The translations under genes and the position numbers were made by a program. The notes under the pieces are model-generated. The model saw only the letters and a list, made by a program, of their open reading frames with translations. It made no database searches and was not told the origin of the DNA. From NCBI RefSeq assembly GCF_000703045.1, contig NZ_JNLJ01000001.1, positions 1,121,509 to 1,185,508 of the forward strand: a stretch of DNA of 64,000 nt, in the 5' to 3' direction. The DNA comes from Persephonella sp. IF05-L8. GTDB lineage: Bacteria; Aquificota; Aquificia; Aquificales; Hydrogenothermaceae. Position 1 is the stretch's first letter, and every line of letters starts with the position of its first letter. Of this stretch, positions 32,965 through 41,332 are shown one piece after another.

Positions 32965-33543
32965 ATGAAGAAAATATTTATGGTTGTGGCTTTAGTACTT
33001 GGAGTTTTGGGATTTTCTTTTGCAAAAGAAAATCCTGTTGTTGTTATTAAGACCAATATGGGAGATATTTATGTGGAACTTTATCCTGATAAAGCTCCTT
33101 TAACAGTTAAAAATTTTCTTACTTATGTGAAAGAAGGTTTTTATAATGGATTGATTTTCCACAGGGTTGTGAAAGGGTTTGTTATTCAGGGAGGAGGATT
33201 TGATAAGGATTTAAATTATAAAAAACCAACCCATCCCCCTGTTAAAAATGAGTCAAATAATGGTCTATCTAATGTTAGAGGAACTATAGCTATGGCAAGA
33301 ACTTCTGACCCTCATAGTGCAAATACCCAGTTTTTTATAAATCTTGCTGATAACACATATCTTGATTATGGTAAAAATCCTCAGAAATGGGGATATACAG
33401 TTTTTGGAAAAGTTATAAAAGGAATGGATGTTGTTGATGAAATTGCTGAAGTCCCTGTGATGAATGTTGGCTGGATGATGAATGTTCCTGTTAAACCGGT
33501 TATTATAGAAAAAATTGAGATAGTAAAACCTGCTAAGAAGTAG
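32965..33543 (+). CDS. Secreted cyclophilin-type peptidyl-prolyl isomerase
   Basis: The enzyme catalyses cis-trans isomerisation of prolyl bonds. The start at 32965 (MKKIFMVVALVLGVLGFSFA) has GGAG 6 nt upstream, while the ATG at 32953 lacks a proper site. The first 20 residues form a signal peptide, so it acts in the periplasm. The cyclophilin core has VVIKTNMGDIYVELYPDKAP, FHRVVKGFVIQGG, RGTIAMARTSDPHSANTQFF and VFGKVIKGMDVVDEI, which include the Arg, Phe and Gln of the active site. It is convergent with hyuB, overlapping by 11 bp. Confidence 0.93.
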   Translation: MKKIFMVVALVLGVLGFSFAKENPVVVIKTNMGDIYVELYPDKAPLTVKNFLTYVKEGFYNGLIFHRVVKGFVIQGGGFDKDLNYKKPTHPPVKNESNNGLSNVRGTIAMARTSDPHSANTQFFINLADNTYLDYGKNPQKWGYTVFGKVIKGMDVVDEIAEVPVMNVGWMMNVPVKPVIIEKIEIVKPAKK

Positions 33544-35095
33544 GGTTTCCATACCCCCCGCCACCGGGGGTTTCTATTCTGATTATATTTCCGGTCTTTA
33601 GTTTTTCTGAAAATTTAGATGGTTTTATCTCTTTTTTGCCATTTTTTATGACTATATTTTTGCCTGTTTCTCCAGCTTCTCCTCCAAATAAACCGTAAGG
33701 GGCTATTTTTCTTCTTTCTGATATGACTGTCACCTGTGCATCTGCAAGGAGTTTTATTTCTCTGATAATTCCATTCCCTCCTTTGTGAAAACCATTTCCA
33801 CCTGAGTTTTTTCTTATGGAATATCTGACAATCTGAAATGGATATTCAAACTCCAGAGCTTCAACAGGAGTGTTAAGGGTGTTTGTCATGTGGGATTGGA
33901 TGGCACTTTCTCCGTCTGTTTTGACAGAAGCACCCATTCCACCGCCGATGGTTTCGTAATATGTAAAAGGTTGATTTGTTTCAGGATTTATTCCACCAAT
34001 GGTTATGTTGTTCATTGTTCCCTGACTTGCTGCAGGTATTTCCTCTGGAATTGCTTTTGATAAAGCACCTAAAACCACATCAACAATTCTTTGTGAGGTT
34101 TCAACATTGCCAGCAGATACAGCTGCAGGATGGTTGCAATCAACAATTGTGCCTTTTTTGGTAATTATTTTTACTGGCCTGAAACAGCCAGCATTTGTAG
34201 GAACATCAGAAGAGAGCAGAGACCTGAAAACATAATAAACAGCAGACATAGTTATTGCTTTTACTGCGTTTATACTGCCTTCTGTTTGTGGGTCTGATTT
34301 TGTAAAATCAACTATAGCCTCATCATTTTTTATAGATATTTCTACTGCTATTTTTATCTCTGTGTTTCCAAGTCCGTCGTCTTCCATGTAGTCTTCATAA
34401 GAATAAACTCCATCGGGAATTTCTTTTATTTTGTTTCTCATTATTTTTTCTGAGTAATCAAGAAGAGCATTCATATACAGATTTACAGTTTTTAAAGAGT
34501 ATTTTTGGACAAGCTCTTTTAATCTTTTAATCCCTGTTATATTTGCCATTATTTGTGCATTAAAATCCCCTTCCCGTTCTTCTGGAGTTCTAACGTTGTT
34601 TTTAATCAGAGCAAAAATTTCCTTGTCAATATGTCCTTTTTTTACCAGTTTCACAGGTGGAATAATAAATCCTTCCTGAAATATTGAGTTTGAGATTGGC
34701 ATTGAACCGGGAGAAGCACCTCCTATATCTGAATGATGAGCACGGTTTGCAACAAAAAACTGGAGCTTTCCGTCTATAAAAACAGGGGCAATCAGTGTTA
34801 TATCAGGCAGATGTGTTCCTCCTTTGTATGGGTCGTTTAGAACGACCATATCTCCTTCTTCAAAGGAAATAGATTTTATTGTTTCCAAAACAGACATAGG
34901 CATTGAGCCCAGATGAACAGGAATATGTGCAGCCTGGGCTATTAGCTCTCCTTTGTTGTTGAAAATTGCACAGGAAAAATCCCTTCTCTCTTTTATATTT
35001 GGGGAGTAAGAGGTTCTCTGGAGGATAACCCCCATTTCTTCTGCAATTGCTGAGGTTCTATTTTTGAAAACTTCCAGCAGTATCGGGTCTATCAT
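33533..35095 (-). CDS. HyuB-type hydantoinase/oxoprolinase beta subunit
   Basis: The 520-residue protein has the HyuB start DPILLEVFKNRTSAIAEEMG, then LQRTSYSPNIKERRDFSCAI. PYKGGTHLPDITL, NRAHHSDIGGASPGSMP and the C-terminal RIETPGGGGYGNP are also family signatures. HyuA/HyuB complexes split hydantoins or 5-oxoproline with ATP, and related complexes carboxylate acetone. The substrate here is not determined. The gene lies in a BCAM0308-like/hyuA/DUF3592/hyuB unit and overlaps the convergent cyclophilin gene slightly. Confidence 0.9.
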   Translation of the reverse strand: MIDPILLEVFKNRTSAIAEEMGVILQRTSYSPNIKERRDFSCAIFNNKGELIAQAAHIPVHLGSMPMSVLETIKSISFEEGDMVVLNDPYKGGTHLPDITLIAPVFIDGKLQFFVANRAHHSDIGGASPGSMPISNSIFQEGFIIPPVKLVKKGHIDKEIFALIKNNVRTPEEREGDFNAQIMANITGIKRLKELVQKYSLKTVNLYMNALLDYSEKIMRNKIKEIPDGVYSYEDYMEDDGLGNTEIKIAVEISIKNDEAIVDFTKSDPQTEGSINAVKAITMSAVYYVFRSLLSSDVPTNAGCFRPVKIITKKGTIVDCNHPAAVSAGNVETSQRIVDVVLGALSKAIPEEIPAASQGTMNNITIGGINPETNQPFTYYETIGGGMGASVKTDGESAIQSHMTNTLNTPVEALEFEYPFQIVRYSIRKNSGGNGFHKGGNGIIREIKLLADAQVTVISERRKIAPYGLFGGEAGETGKNIVIKNGKKEIKPSKFSEKLKTGNIIRIETPGGGGYGNPTS

Positions 35096-35097
35096 AG

Positions 35098-35619
35098 TTA
35101 TTCTCCGTAGATTATTGAATGGAGCCAGCTTTTTACCATATTTGCTAAATCAGATAAATCTGAGCCGTAAAAAATGATTTCAAAAATCAGTGTATAAAGG
35201 AAAACAGACAGCATGCTGAAAAATACAAGTGTCTGGATAAACATTCCTGTATGGTAGTTTCTTTTTAAAACGGCATCAGAAGGATTAAAGGGATTATAGT
35301 AAACCTTGACTTTACTTCCTTCTGGAAATTTTTCCACCAGTTTTCTTATTGTTTCATAATCAGATGCCATTTCTGTAAGGAAAATTCTGTTAGATATATA
35401 CTCTTTACCGTTTACCGTGTATTTATACTCTATATGGGGATAGTAGTAGTCATAGGCTATTGTCCTTTTGTCTTTCTGTATTTCGGACTTTATTATTATT
35501 CCTTCTGTTTTAGGCCATAGATATATCCTGATTAAACGATATAAAAGATAAAGTGTTATAACTCCTAAAACTGTTACCCAGAAGCCAAAAGGCAGAAATA
35601 AGAATTTTCTATCTTCCAT
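35098..35619 (-). CDS. DUF3592-type membrane protein between hyuA and hyuB
   Basis: The 173-residue protein has a first membrane helix (FWVTVLGVITLYLLYRLIRI), a beta domain (IEYKYTVNGKEYISNRIF, then GSKVKVYYNPFNPSDAVL) and a second helix (FIQTLVFFSMLSVFLYTLIF). This order and the V.YNP.NP..A motif are typical of DUF3592. Function is unknown. It separates hyuA and hyuB, which are normally adjacent; the gaps are only 2 bp or less, so it has been fixed in the operon. Confidence 0.75.
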   Translation of the reverse strand: MEDRKFLFLPFGFWVTVLGVITLYLLYRLIRIYLWPKTEGIIIKSEIQKDKRTIAYDYYYPHIEYKYTVNGKEYISNRIFLTEMASDYETIRKLVEKFPEGSKVKVYYNPFNPSDAVLKRNYHTGMFIQTLVFFSMLSVFLYTLIFEIIFYGSDLSDLANMVKSWLHSIIYGE

Positions 35620-37590
35620 TTATACCTCTATTATTATGTTGCCATATAAATCTATTATAGCCTTTGCAAAAGGCGGTACCACTGTTGTTGAAGAGTATTC
35701 AACTATTATTGCTGGACTATTGATTTCATTATTTGCAAGTAGTTTATCTCTATTTAAAATTGCTGTTTTATACTCCTTTCCATCAAAAATAACAGGTCTA
35801 TGGTCTATTATAGCCTCCTGTGGTATTTGTTCTGTCCCTTCTATGATTTTTTCTATTTCTGGTTTTTCTTTGTAGCCTGTTGCCCTTAGTCTGATATTTA
35901 CGATTTGAACCGGTTTATCTGGCATTTTATATCCGTAATTTTTTTCATATATATTGTGGAAATCCTCAATAAACTTTTCTGAAAATGGAACAAATATCTC
36001 AAAGGATTGTCCTTTGTATCTCATATCCAGGATTTTCTGGATTTTAATATTTTGCTGGTCTATCCCTTCCTGTTTTAAATCTGTTATAGCTTTTTCTTTT
36101 AGAGTTTCAAAAAGCTGGTTTAAATGATTAAAGCTATTTTCTCTGGCATCAAGTAAAACTGTCAGGGAATAGTCTTTAACAATATCGGACAAAAGCATTC
36201 CAAAGGCAGAAAAAATACCTGGATTTTTAGGAATTATTACCTTTGGTATACCTATGGATTTTGCTAAAAATGCAGCATGTAGTCCCCCTGCTCCTCCATA
36301 AACAAAAAGTGCAAAATCTTTTGGGTTATGACCTCTTTCAATAGATATTTTTCTTATGGCATTTTCCATTTTTGTGTTAGCTATTGTGAGCACTCCTTCT
36401 GCAAGCTTTTCAACAGGAATATTCCATTCCTGTGCGTATTTTTCAAAATATCTGTATGTTCTCCCATAGTCTAATTTGATTTTTCCCCCAAGGAAGTAGT
36501 CAGGGAGAAGACGACCTGTGATAAGATTTGCATCTGTTACAGTGATTTTCTCCCCTTTGCCGTAGCAGATTGGTCCCGGGTCAGCACCGGCACTTTCAGG
36601 ACCTACATTTAAAGCTCCCCCTTCATCGAGATATGCAATAGAACCGCCACCAGCACCTACAGTATGAATATCAATAACAGGAACCTTTACAGGAAAGTCC
36701 GATATTGTTGCTTCTGTGGAAAATGGTATCTGACCGTCTATTAAAGCAACATCTGTTGATGTCCCTCCCATATCAAATGTGATTAGTCTGGTCTGTCCTA
36801 TTATTTTCCCTATGTGGTATGCTCCTACTACACCACCGGCAGGTCCTGATAAAACTGTTCTAACAGGTTCCTTTTTTGCTACTTCCGGTGCGATTACGCC
36901 GCCGTTTGACTGGATTATTCTGAACTGGTCTTCCGGTAATAGATTTTCCTGTATATAGCTTATGTAGTAATCCATCTTTGGCATTACGTAAGAGTTAATA
37001 ACTACTGTTGATGAGCGTTCATACTCCCTGAACTCTGGGATTAGTTCGTGAGAGACTGTTACATAAAAGCCGTTTTGAATAAGTCTTTCTTTGAGTATTT
37101 TTTCATGTTCCGGATTTAAAAATGAAAACAAAAATGAAACAGCTACAGACTGGATATTCTCCTGTTTTAGTTGCTGGATAATCTGGTCTATTTCATTTTC
37201 ATCTATTTCCTGAATAATCTCACCTTTGCTGTTTACACGGCAATTGATACCATAGCAATGTTTTTGCTCAACAAGAGGCTCAGGTCTTCTGTAAAAAAGG
37301 TTGTAAAGCTCTTTTCTGTTTTGTCTGCCTATATAAATAATATCTTCAAAGCCTTTGTTTGTGATAAAAGCTGTTTTGGCTCCTTTTCTTTCAAGAACTG
37401 CATTTGTGGCAACGGTAGAACCGTGGGTTATATCTTTTTTCTGGTCGTGGCCTATATGCTTTATTCCTTTTAAAACAGCAATGGCAGGGTTTTCAGGGGT
37501 TGACAGGGTTTTGTAAATATGCCACTTTCCATCTTTTTTAAAGATAAAATCCGTAAAAGTTCCCCCTGTATCAACCCCTATGATTACCAT
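35620..37590 (-). CDS. HyuA-type hydantoinase/oxoprolinase alpha subunit
   Basis: The 656-residue protein carries the ASKHA-type ATPase motifs of HyuA. They are IGVDTGGTFTDFIFKKDG at the N-terminus, THGSTVATNAVLERKGAKT near residue 58, LSGPAGGVVGAYHIGK and TFDMGGTSTDVALIDG in the middle, and FVYGGAGGLHAAFLAKSIGI near residue 430. The start follows the BCAM0308-like stop directly (TAAATG). It pairs with HyuB. The likely reaction is ATP-dependent ring opening of a 5-oxoproline- or hydantoin-like compound; substrate and products are not shown by sequence. Confidence 0.9.
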   Translation of the reverse strand: MVIIGVDTGGTFTDFIFKKDGKWHIYKTLSTPENPAIAVLKGIKHIGHDQKKDITHGSTVATNAVLERKGAKTAFITNKGFEDIIYIGRQNRKELYNLFYRRPEPLVEQKHCYGINCRVNSKGEIIQEIDENEIDQIIQQLKQENIQSVAVSFLFSFLNPEHEKILKERLIQNGFYVTVSHELIPEFREYERSSTVVINSYVMPKMDYYISYIQENLLPEDQFRIIQSNGGVIAPEVAKKEPVRTVLSGPAGGVVGAYHIGKIIGQTRLITFDMGGTSTDVALIDGQIPFSTEATISDFPVKVPVIDIHTVGAGGGSIAYLDEGGALNVGPESAGADPGPICYGKGEKITVTDANLITGRLLPDYFLGGKIKLDYGRTYRYFEKYAQEWNIPVEKLAEGVLTIANTKMENAIRKISIERGHNPKDFALFVYGGAGGLHAAFLAKSIGIPKVIIPKNPGIFSAFGMLLSDIVKDYSLTVLLDARENSFNHLNQLFETLKEKAITDLKQEGIDQQNIKIQKILDMRYKGQSFEIFVPFSEKFIEDFHNIYEKNYGYKMPDKPVQIVNIRLRATGYKEKPEIEKIIEGTEQIPQEAIIDHRPVIFDGKEYKTAILNRDKLLANNEINSPAIIVEYSSTTVVPPFAKAIIDLYGNIIIEV

Positions 37591-38064
37591 TTACCTTTCC
37601 CAGTGAACCCTTATATATTTTGCTCCTTCAGGATACTGAAAGTTTAATTTGCCTTTGTATGCTTTATGGACAGCTTCTCCAATTCTTCTTGCCAGATGTT
37701 CATAAGTTGTTGTTATTGTTATTTTGTTTCCTTCATCGTTTATTTCTATAATTCTTTCAAGGGGTCTATATGCCATCTCTTCCTCTTCAACATTTTTTAT
37801 ACGATTTAGAATTTCATCTTTATGGGATGCAAGGAATTCACCTTCCAGGACAACAATCCCCCCTTCATATTTGTCTTCAATTCTTCTACATGCAGGACAT
37901 ATCATTTTTTCAGCATTGGCAGGAGGAGGCTCAATCCACTGGAAAATGCCATCGTGGAAAACTACTCCACACCTTTCGCATACAGAAGGGTCATGGTATT
38001 TTTCCTTTGTGAAGTATGGGTCGTGGATATACTCTTTCAGCAGTCTGTCCTTTCTGTTATTCAT
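37591..38064 (-). CDS. BCAM0308-like zinc-ribbon protein
   Basis: The 157-residue protein has two CxxC pairs (VCERCGVVF and MICPACRRI) forming a zinc ribbon. An alpha/beta domain with EINDEGNKITITTTYEHLAR follows, where RRIGEAVHKAYKG is the best-conserved end. It matches the small bacterial family called BCAM0308, distantly like part of archaeal NMD3. Its job is unknown. It starts the hyuA operon, and the leader between it and cysS (75 bp) holds the divergent promoters. Confidence 0.68.
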   Translation of the reverse strand: MNNRKDRLLKEYIHDPYFTKEKYHDPSVCERCGVVFHDGIFQWIEPPPANAEKMICPACRRIEDKYEGGIVVLEGEFLASHKDEILNRIKNVEEEEMAYRPLERIIEINDEGNKITITTTYEHLARRIGEAVHKAYKGKLNFQYPEGAKYIRVHWER

Positions 38065-38148
38065 TTCAGGCCTCCTTAAAAAGCAGTTATTATCATTATT
38101 AAATATAGAATTGGGTTATAATTATAACAACAACTGGAGGTGAGCGGC

Positions 38149-39612
38149 ATGAGTTTAAAGGTTTATAACACTCTTTCAGGACAGAAAGAGGAATTTGTTC
38201 CTATAAATCCTGGTGAGGTCAAGATATACACCTGTGGTGTTACCGTTTACGATGTTAACCATGTAGGACACGGAAGGAGTTTAATTGTTTTTGATATGAT
38301 AAGAAGGTATCTCAGGTATCTGGGATATAACGTTAAATTTGTCAGGAATTTTACTGATGTTGATGACAAGATTATAAATAGGGCAAAAAATGAATGTCTG
38401 CCTTTTACAGTAATAGCAGACAGATATATCAAAGAGTATTTTCAGGATGCAGAGAATTTCAGAATAGAGCCTGCAGATGTTGAACCAAGGGTCACTACCC
38501 ATATTCCAGATATCATAGATTTTATCCAGAAGCTTATAGATAAAGGCTATGCTTACGAAGTTGAAGGAGATGTTTATTTTTCTGTTAGAAAGTTTAAGGA
38601 TTACGGAAAGTTATCCAAAAGAAGTGTTGATGAGCTTATAGCTGGTGCAAGGGTAGAGCCAGGAGAAAAGAAAAAAGACCCACTGGATTTTGCACTCTGG
38701 AAAGCCTCAAAAGCTGGAGAACCTGCATGGGATAGCCCATGGGGTAAAGGAAGACCCGGCTGGCATACAGAATGCTGTGCAATGATTTTTAAACATCTTG
38801 GAGAAACAATTGATATACACGGTGGGGGATTAGACCTGACATTCCCTCACCATGAGAATGAACTTGCTCAGGCAGAGGCTTTATCAGAAAAACCATTTGC
38901 AAGATACTGGATACATAACGGTCTGGTTACAGTTAACGGCCAGAAGATGTCTAAATCCCTTGGAAACTACATAACCCTTAAAGAGATTTATTCTAAATAT
39001 GAACCGGATATTCTTAGACTGCTTGTTTTATCTGTTCATTACAGAAGTCCCCTTGATTTTTCATGGGAAAAGATGGAAGAAACCAAAAAGGCTTATGAAA
39101 GACTTAAAAATGCAATGGATGAGTATGAAATACTGGAAAGACTACCGGAAAATCCGGATTTTGAAGGCCATTTATACGACGCTATTGCAAAAGCTGAGCA
39201 AGGATTTTATGCTGCAATGAGCGATGATTTTAATACCCCAGAAGCTCTGGCTGCTTTATTTGGTCTTGTTAGAGAAATGAATATACTTAAAGACAGGGCA
39301 GTTAAAGAAAGTGGAATATCTAAAAAAGCCCTTGCATCATACAAAGAGGCTGCAGATGTGCTCCATAAAATAGGAAAGGATATATTCGGACTTTTTGATA
39401 GCCTGCAACCTTGTGTTGAGGTAGAACAGGCTAAGATAGAGAAAAAAGAAGAAGCTATAGATGAAGAGCTGATAGAAACACTCCTTGAAGTAAGAAATAT
39501 AGCCAGAAAACAGAAAAACTTTGAAATTGCAGATATGATTAGGGATAAACTACAACAACAGGGAATAATAATAGAAGATACCCCTGTTGGAACAAAATGG
39601 AAGAAAAAATAA
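38149..39612 (+). CDS. cysS: CysS, cysteinyl-tRNA synthetase
   Basis: CysS charges tRNA-Cys. The class I motifs are visible as HVGHGRS (HIGH motif) after the zinc-binding YTCGVTVYD, and KMSKSLGN. Zinc ligands continue in [11 protein letters not shown] and the FPHHENE motif. Length 487 is standard. I start at the ATG at 38149 with GGAGGTGA 5 nt upstream; a GTG nine bases earlier is within that site. It leads a plus-strand run with a methyltransferase, DHQ synthase II, the MlaD-like protein and a Crp/Fnr regulator. Confidence 0.97.
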   Translation: MSLKVYNTLSGQKEEFVPINPGEVKIYTCGVTVYDVNHVGHGRSLIVFDMIRRYLRYLGYNVKFVRNFTDVDDKIINRAKNECLPFTVIADRYIKEYFQDAENFRIEPADVEPRVTTHIPDIIDFIQKLIDKGYAYEVEGDVYFSVRKFKDYGKLSKRSVDELIAGARVEPGEKKKDPLDFALWKASKAGEPAWDSPWGKGRPGWHTECCAMIFKHLGETIDIHGGGLDLTFPHHENELAQAEALSEKPFARYWIHNGLVTVNGQKMSKSLGNYITLKEIYSKYEPDILRLLVLSVHYRSPLDFSWEKMEETKKAYERLKNAMDEYEILERLPENPDFEGHLYDAIAKAEQGFYAAMSDDFNTPEALAALFGLVREMNILKDRAVKESGISKKALASYKEAADVLHKIGKDIFGLFDSLQPCVEVEQAKIEKKEEAIDEELIETLLEVRNIARKQKNFEIADMIRDKLQQQGIIIEDTPVGTKWKKK

Positions 39613-39613
39613 G

Positions 39614-40288
39614 ATGGCTCAGGAAAAAATAGCAGAAAAGATATTTGACAGCGTCGTAAAATCCTACGACGCTTTTTTATCTTCTGTAACATTTGGTCTT
39701 ATAAATAAGTGGCAGGAAACACTGGTTCAAAATACCCCAGTTGGCAAAATTTCTGTTGACCTGGGAACTGGAACAGGAGAGGTAATCAAAAAAATAAAAA
39801 AGTCAAATCCTGAAACTTTTACCATCGGAGTTGATGTATCCCAGAATATGCTTTTAAAAGCAAAAGAAAAACTCAAAAATACAAATACTGCTTTTGTAAA
39901 AGCCTCTGCATACACAATGCCTTTTAAAAATAACAGTGTTAATTCTATCTTAATGTCTCTGGTTTTCAGGCACCTTGATGCAGAAAAGGCAATCCCCGAG
40001 TTCAGCCGAGTTTTAAAAAAAGGTGGTTATGTATCAATACTGGATATTTCAAAACCACACAAAATTATTTTTAACTCAATATTTTTCTTTGCCAATAAAA
40101 TATTCCGACCCCTTGGACAGAAAATATTTACAAAAGAAGAGTATGATTACTTTATGGAAAGTGTTTTAAACTCAAGAAAACCACAGGAGTTAGAAGAACT
40201 TTTTAAAAAATATTCCTTCAAAAAAGAATATATAACAACCAGATTTGGTGGTATGGTGGTCATTGCTGTATTTAAAAAGGAAAACTGA
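39614..40288 (+). CDS. Class I SAM methyltransferase, UbiE/MenG-like
   Basis: This 224-residue enzyme starts at the ATG two bases after the cysS stop (MAQEKIAEKIFDSVVKSYD). The longer frame from 39587 lies in cysS. It has motif I VDLGTGTGEVIKKIK, the acidic IGVDVSQNMLLKAKEKL, and RHLDAEKAIPEFSRVLKKGG with VSILDISKP. These match UbiE/MenG demethylquinone methyltransferases. The IFDSVVKSYD start with F..IA..YD-like pattern supports this. A role in quinone methylation fits with SQR and UbiA in the window, but substrate is inferred. Confidence 0.8.
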   Translation: MAQEKIAEKIFDSVVKSYDAFLSSVTFGLINKWQETLVQNTPVGKISVDLGTGTGEVIKKIKKSNPETFTIGVDVSQNMLLKAKEKLKNTNTAFVKASAYTMPFKNNSVNSILMSLVFRHLDAEKAIPEFSRVLKKGGYVSILDISKPHKIIFNSIFFFANKIFRPLGQKIFTKEEYDYFMESVLNSRKPQELEELFKKYSFKKEYITTRFGGMVVIAVFKKEN

Positions 40289-40320
40289 TATTATAATAAA
40301 TTAAAAAACGGGGTCAGAAG

Positions 40321-41316
40321 ATGAAAGAATTCATAGTAGATGCTTCAGATTACGACAAAACAATAATTACAACAGCAATTGAGAGCGGTGCCGATTATAT
40401 CATTGTTCCTGAAGATAAGCTTAAAGAAGCAAAAAAATTGGGGAGAGTTAACTTTATAACTATTGATAAGAATGGAAATCTATCTGATGATTTTGTTCTT
40501 GTTATTATAAATGATAAAAAAGATGAGGAAAGGGCTGCCCAGCTGGCAAAATCCGGTAAAAAAGTTATAGTAAAAACAACAGACTGGACAATAATCCCTC
40601 TGGAAAATCTAATAGCCCAGTCAGAAAATATCTATGCAGTGGTAAAAAATGCTGATGAGGCAGGTATTGCAGTGGGAATTCTTGAAAAAGGCGTTAAAGG
40701 AGTTGTCCTGGAAACAAAAGATTTAAATGAGATTAAAAAAGTTGCCAATGTTATAAAGGAAACATCCGAAAAAATAGAACTGGTAAAAGCCAAAGTTACA
40801 GCAGTAATTCCAGTTGGAATGGGGGATAGGGTTGCAGTTGATACCACTTCCCTTTTCAAACGAGGGGAAGGTATGCTGGTTGGAAATTCATCTGCAGGGA
40901 TGATTTTTGTCCATGCCGAAACAGAAGAAAGTCCTTACGTAGCATCAAGACCGTTTAGAGTTAATGCCGGTGCAGTCCACATGTATACCAGAGTGTCTGG
41001 AGGAAAAACAGTTTATCTATGTGAACTGGAAGCAGGAAAAGAAGTTATGGCCTATGATATAGAAGGAAATGGGAGGGCTGTTGTTGTTGGAAGGGCTAAA
41101 ATAGAAAGAAGACCTATGCTTCTTGTGGAAGCAGAATATCAGGGTAAAAAGCTCAGTGCTGTCCTGCAAAATGCCGAAACAATCAGACTGGTTAAAGGAG
41201 ATGGTTCATTAATATCAGTTGTAGACCTGAAAGAAGGGGATGAAATTTTAGGATATGTAGAAGAAGCAGGCAGACACTTTGGAATGAAAGTAGAGGAAAC
41301 AATTTTAGAAAAATAA
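40321..41316 (+). CDS. 3-dehydroquinate synthase II (archaeal type)
   Basis: In archaea this enzyme makes 3-dehydroquinate from an amino-dideoxy-heptulosonate in the alternative start of the shikimate pathway. The 331 residues match the family throughout: a variable N-terminal domain and the best conserved stretches VIPVGMGDRVAVDTTSLFKR, GEGMLVGNSSAGMIFVHAET and SRPFRVNAGAVHMYTRV. These are followed by GGKTVYLCELEAGKEV. GGGG stands a few bases before the ATG. A bacterial DHQ synthase II suggests either exchange with archaea or an ancient trait. The partner aldolase is not in the window. Confidence 0.9.
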   Translation: MKEFIVDASDYDKTIITTAIESGADYIIVPEDKLKEAKKLGRVNFITIDKNGNLSDDFVLVIINDKKDEERAAQLAKSGKKVIVKTTDWTIIPLENLIAQSENIYAVVKNADEAGIAVGILEKGVKGVVLETKDLNEIKKVANVIKETSEKIELVKAKVTAVIPVGMGDRVAVDTTSLFKRGEGMLVGNSSAGMIFVHAETEESPYVASRPFRVNAGAVHMYTRVSGGKTVYLCELEAGKEVMAYDIEGNGRAVVVGRAKIERRPMLLVEAEYQGKKLSAVLQNAETIRLVKGDGSLISVVDLKEGDEILGYVEEAGRHFGMKVEETILEK

Positions 41317-41332
41317 TTTATAAGGTGCTATT

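Noticed and set aside
33550..33575. GC-rich hairpin after the cyclophilin gene as a terminator
   Set aside because: It encodes the conserved PGGGGYG end of HyuB, so coding constraint explains it, although it could still help termination.
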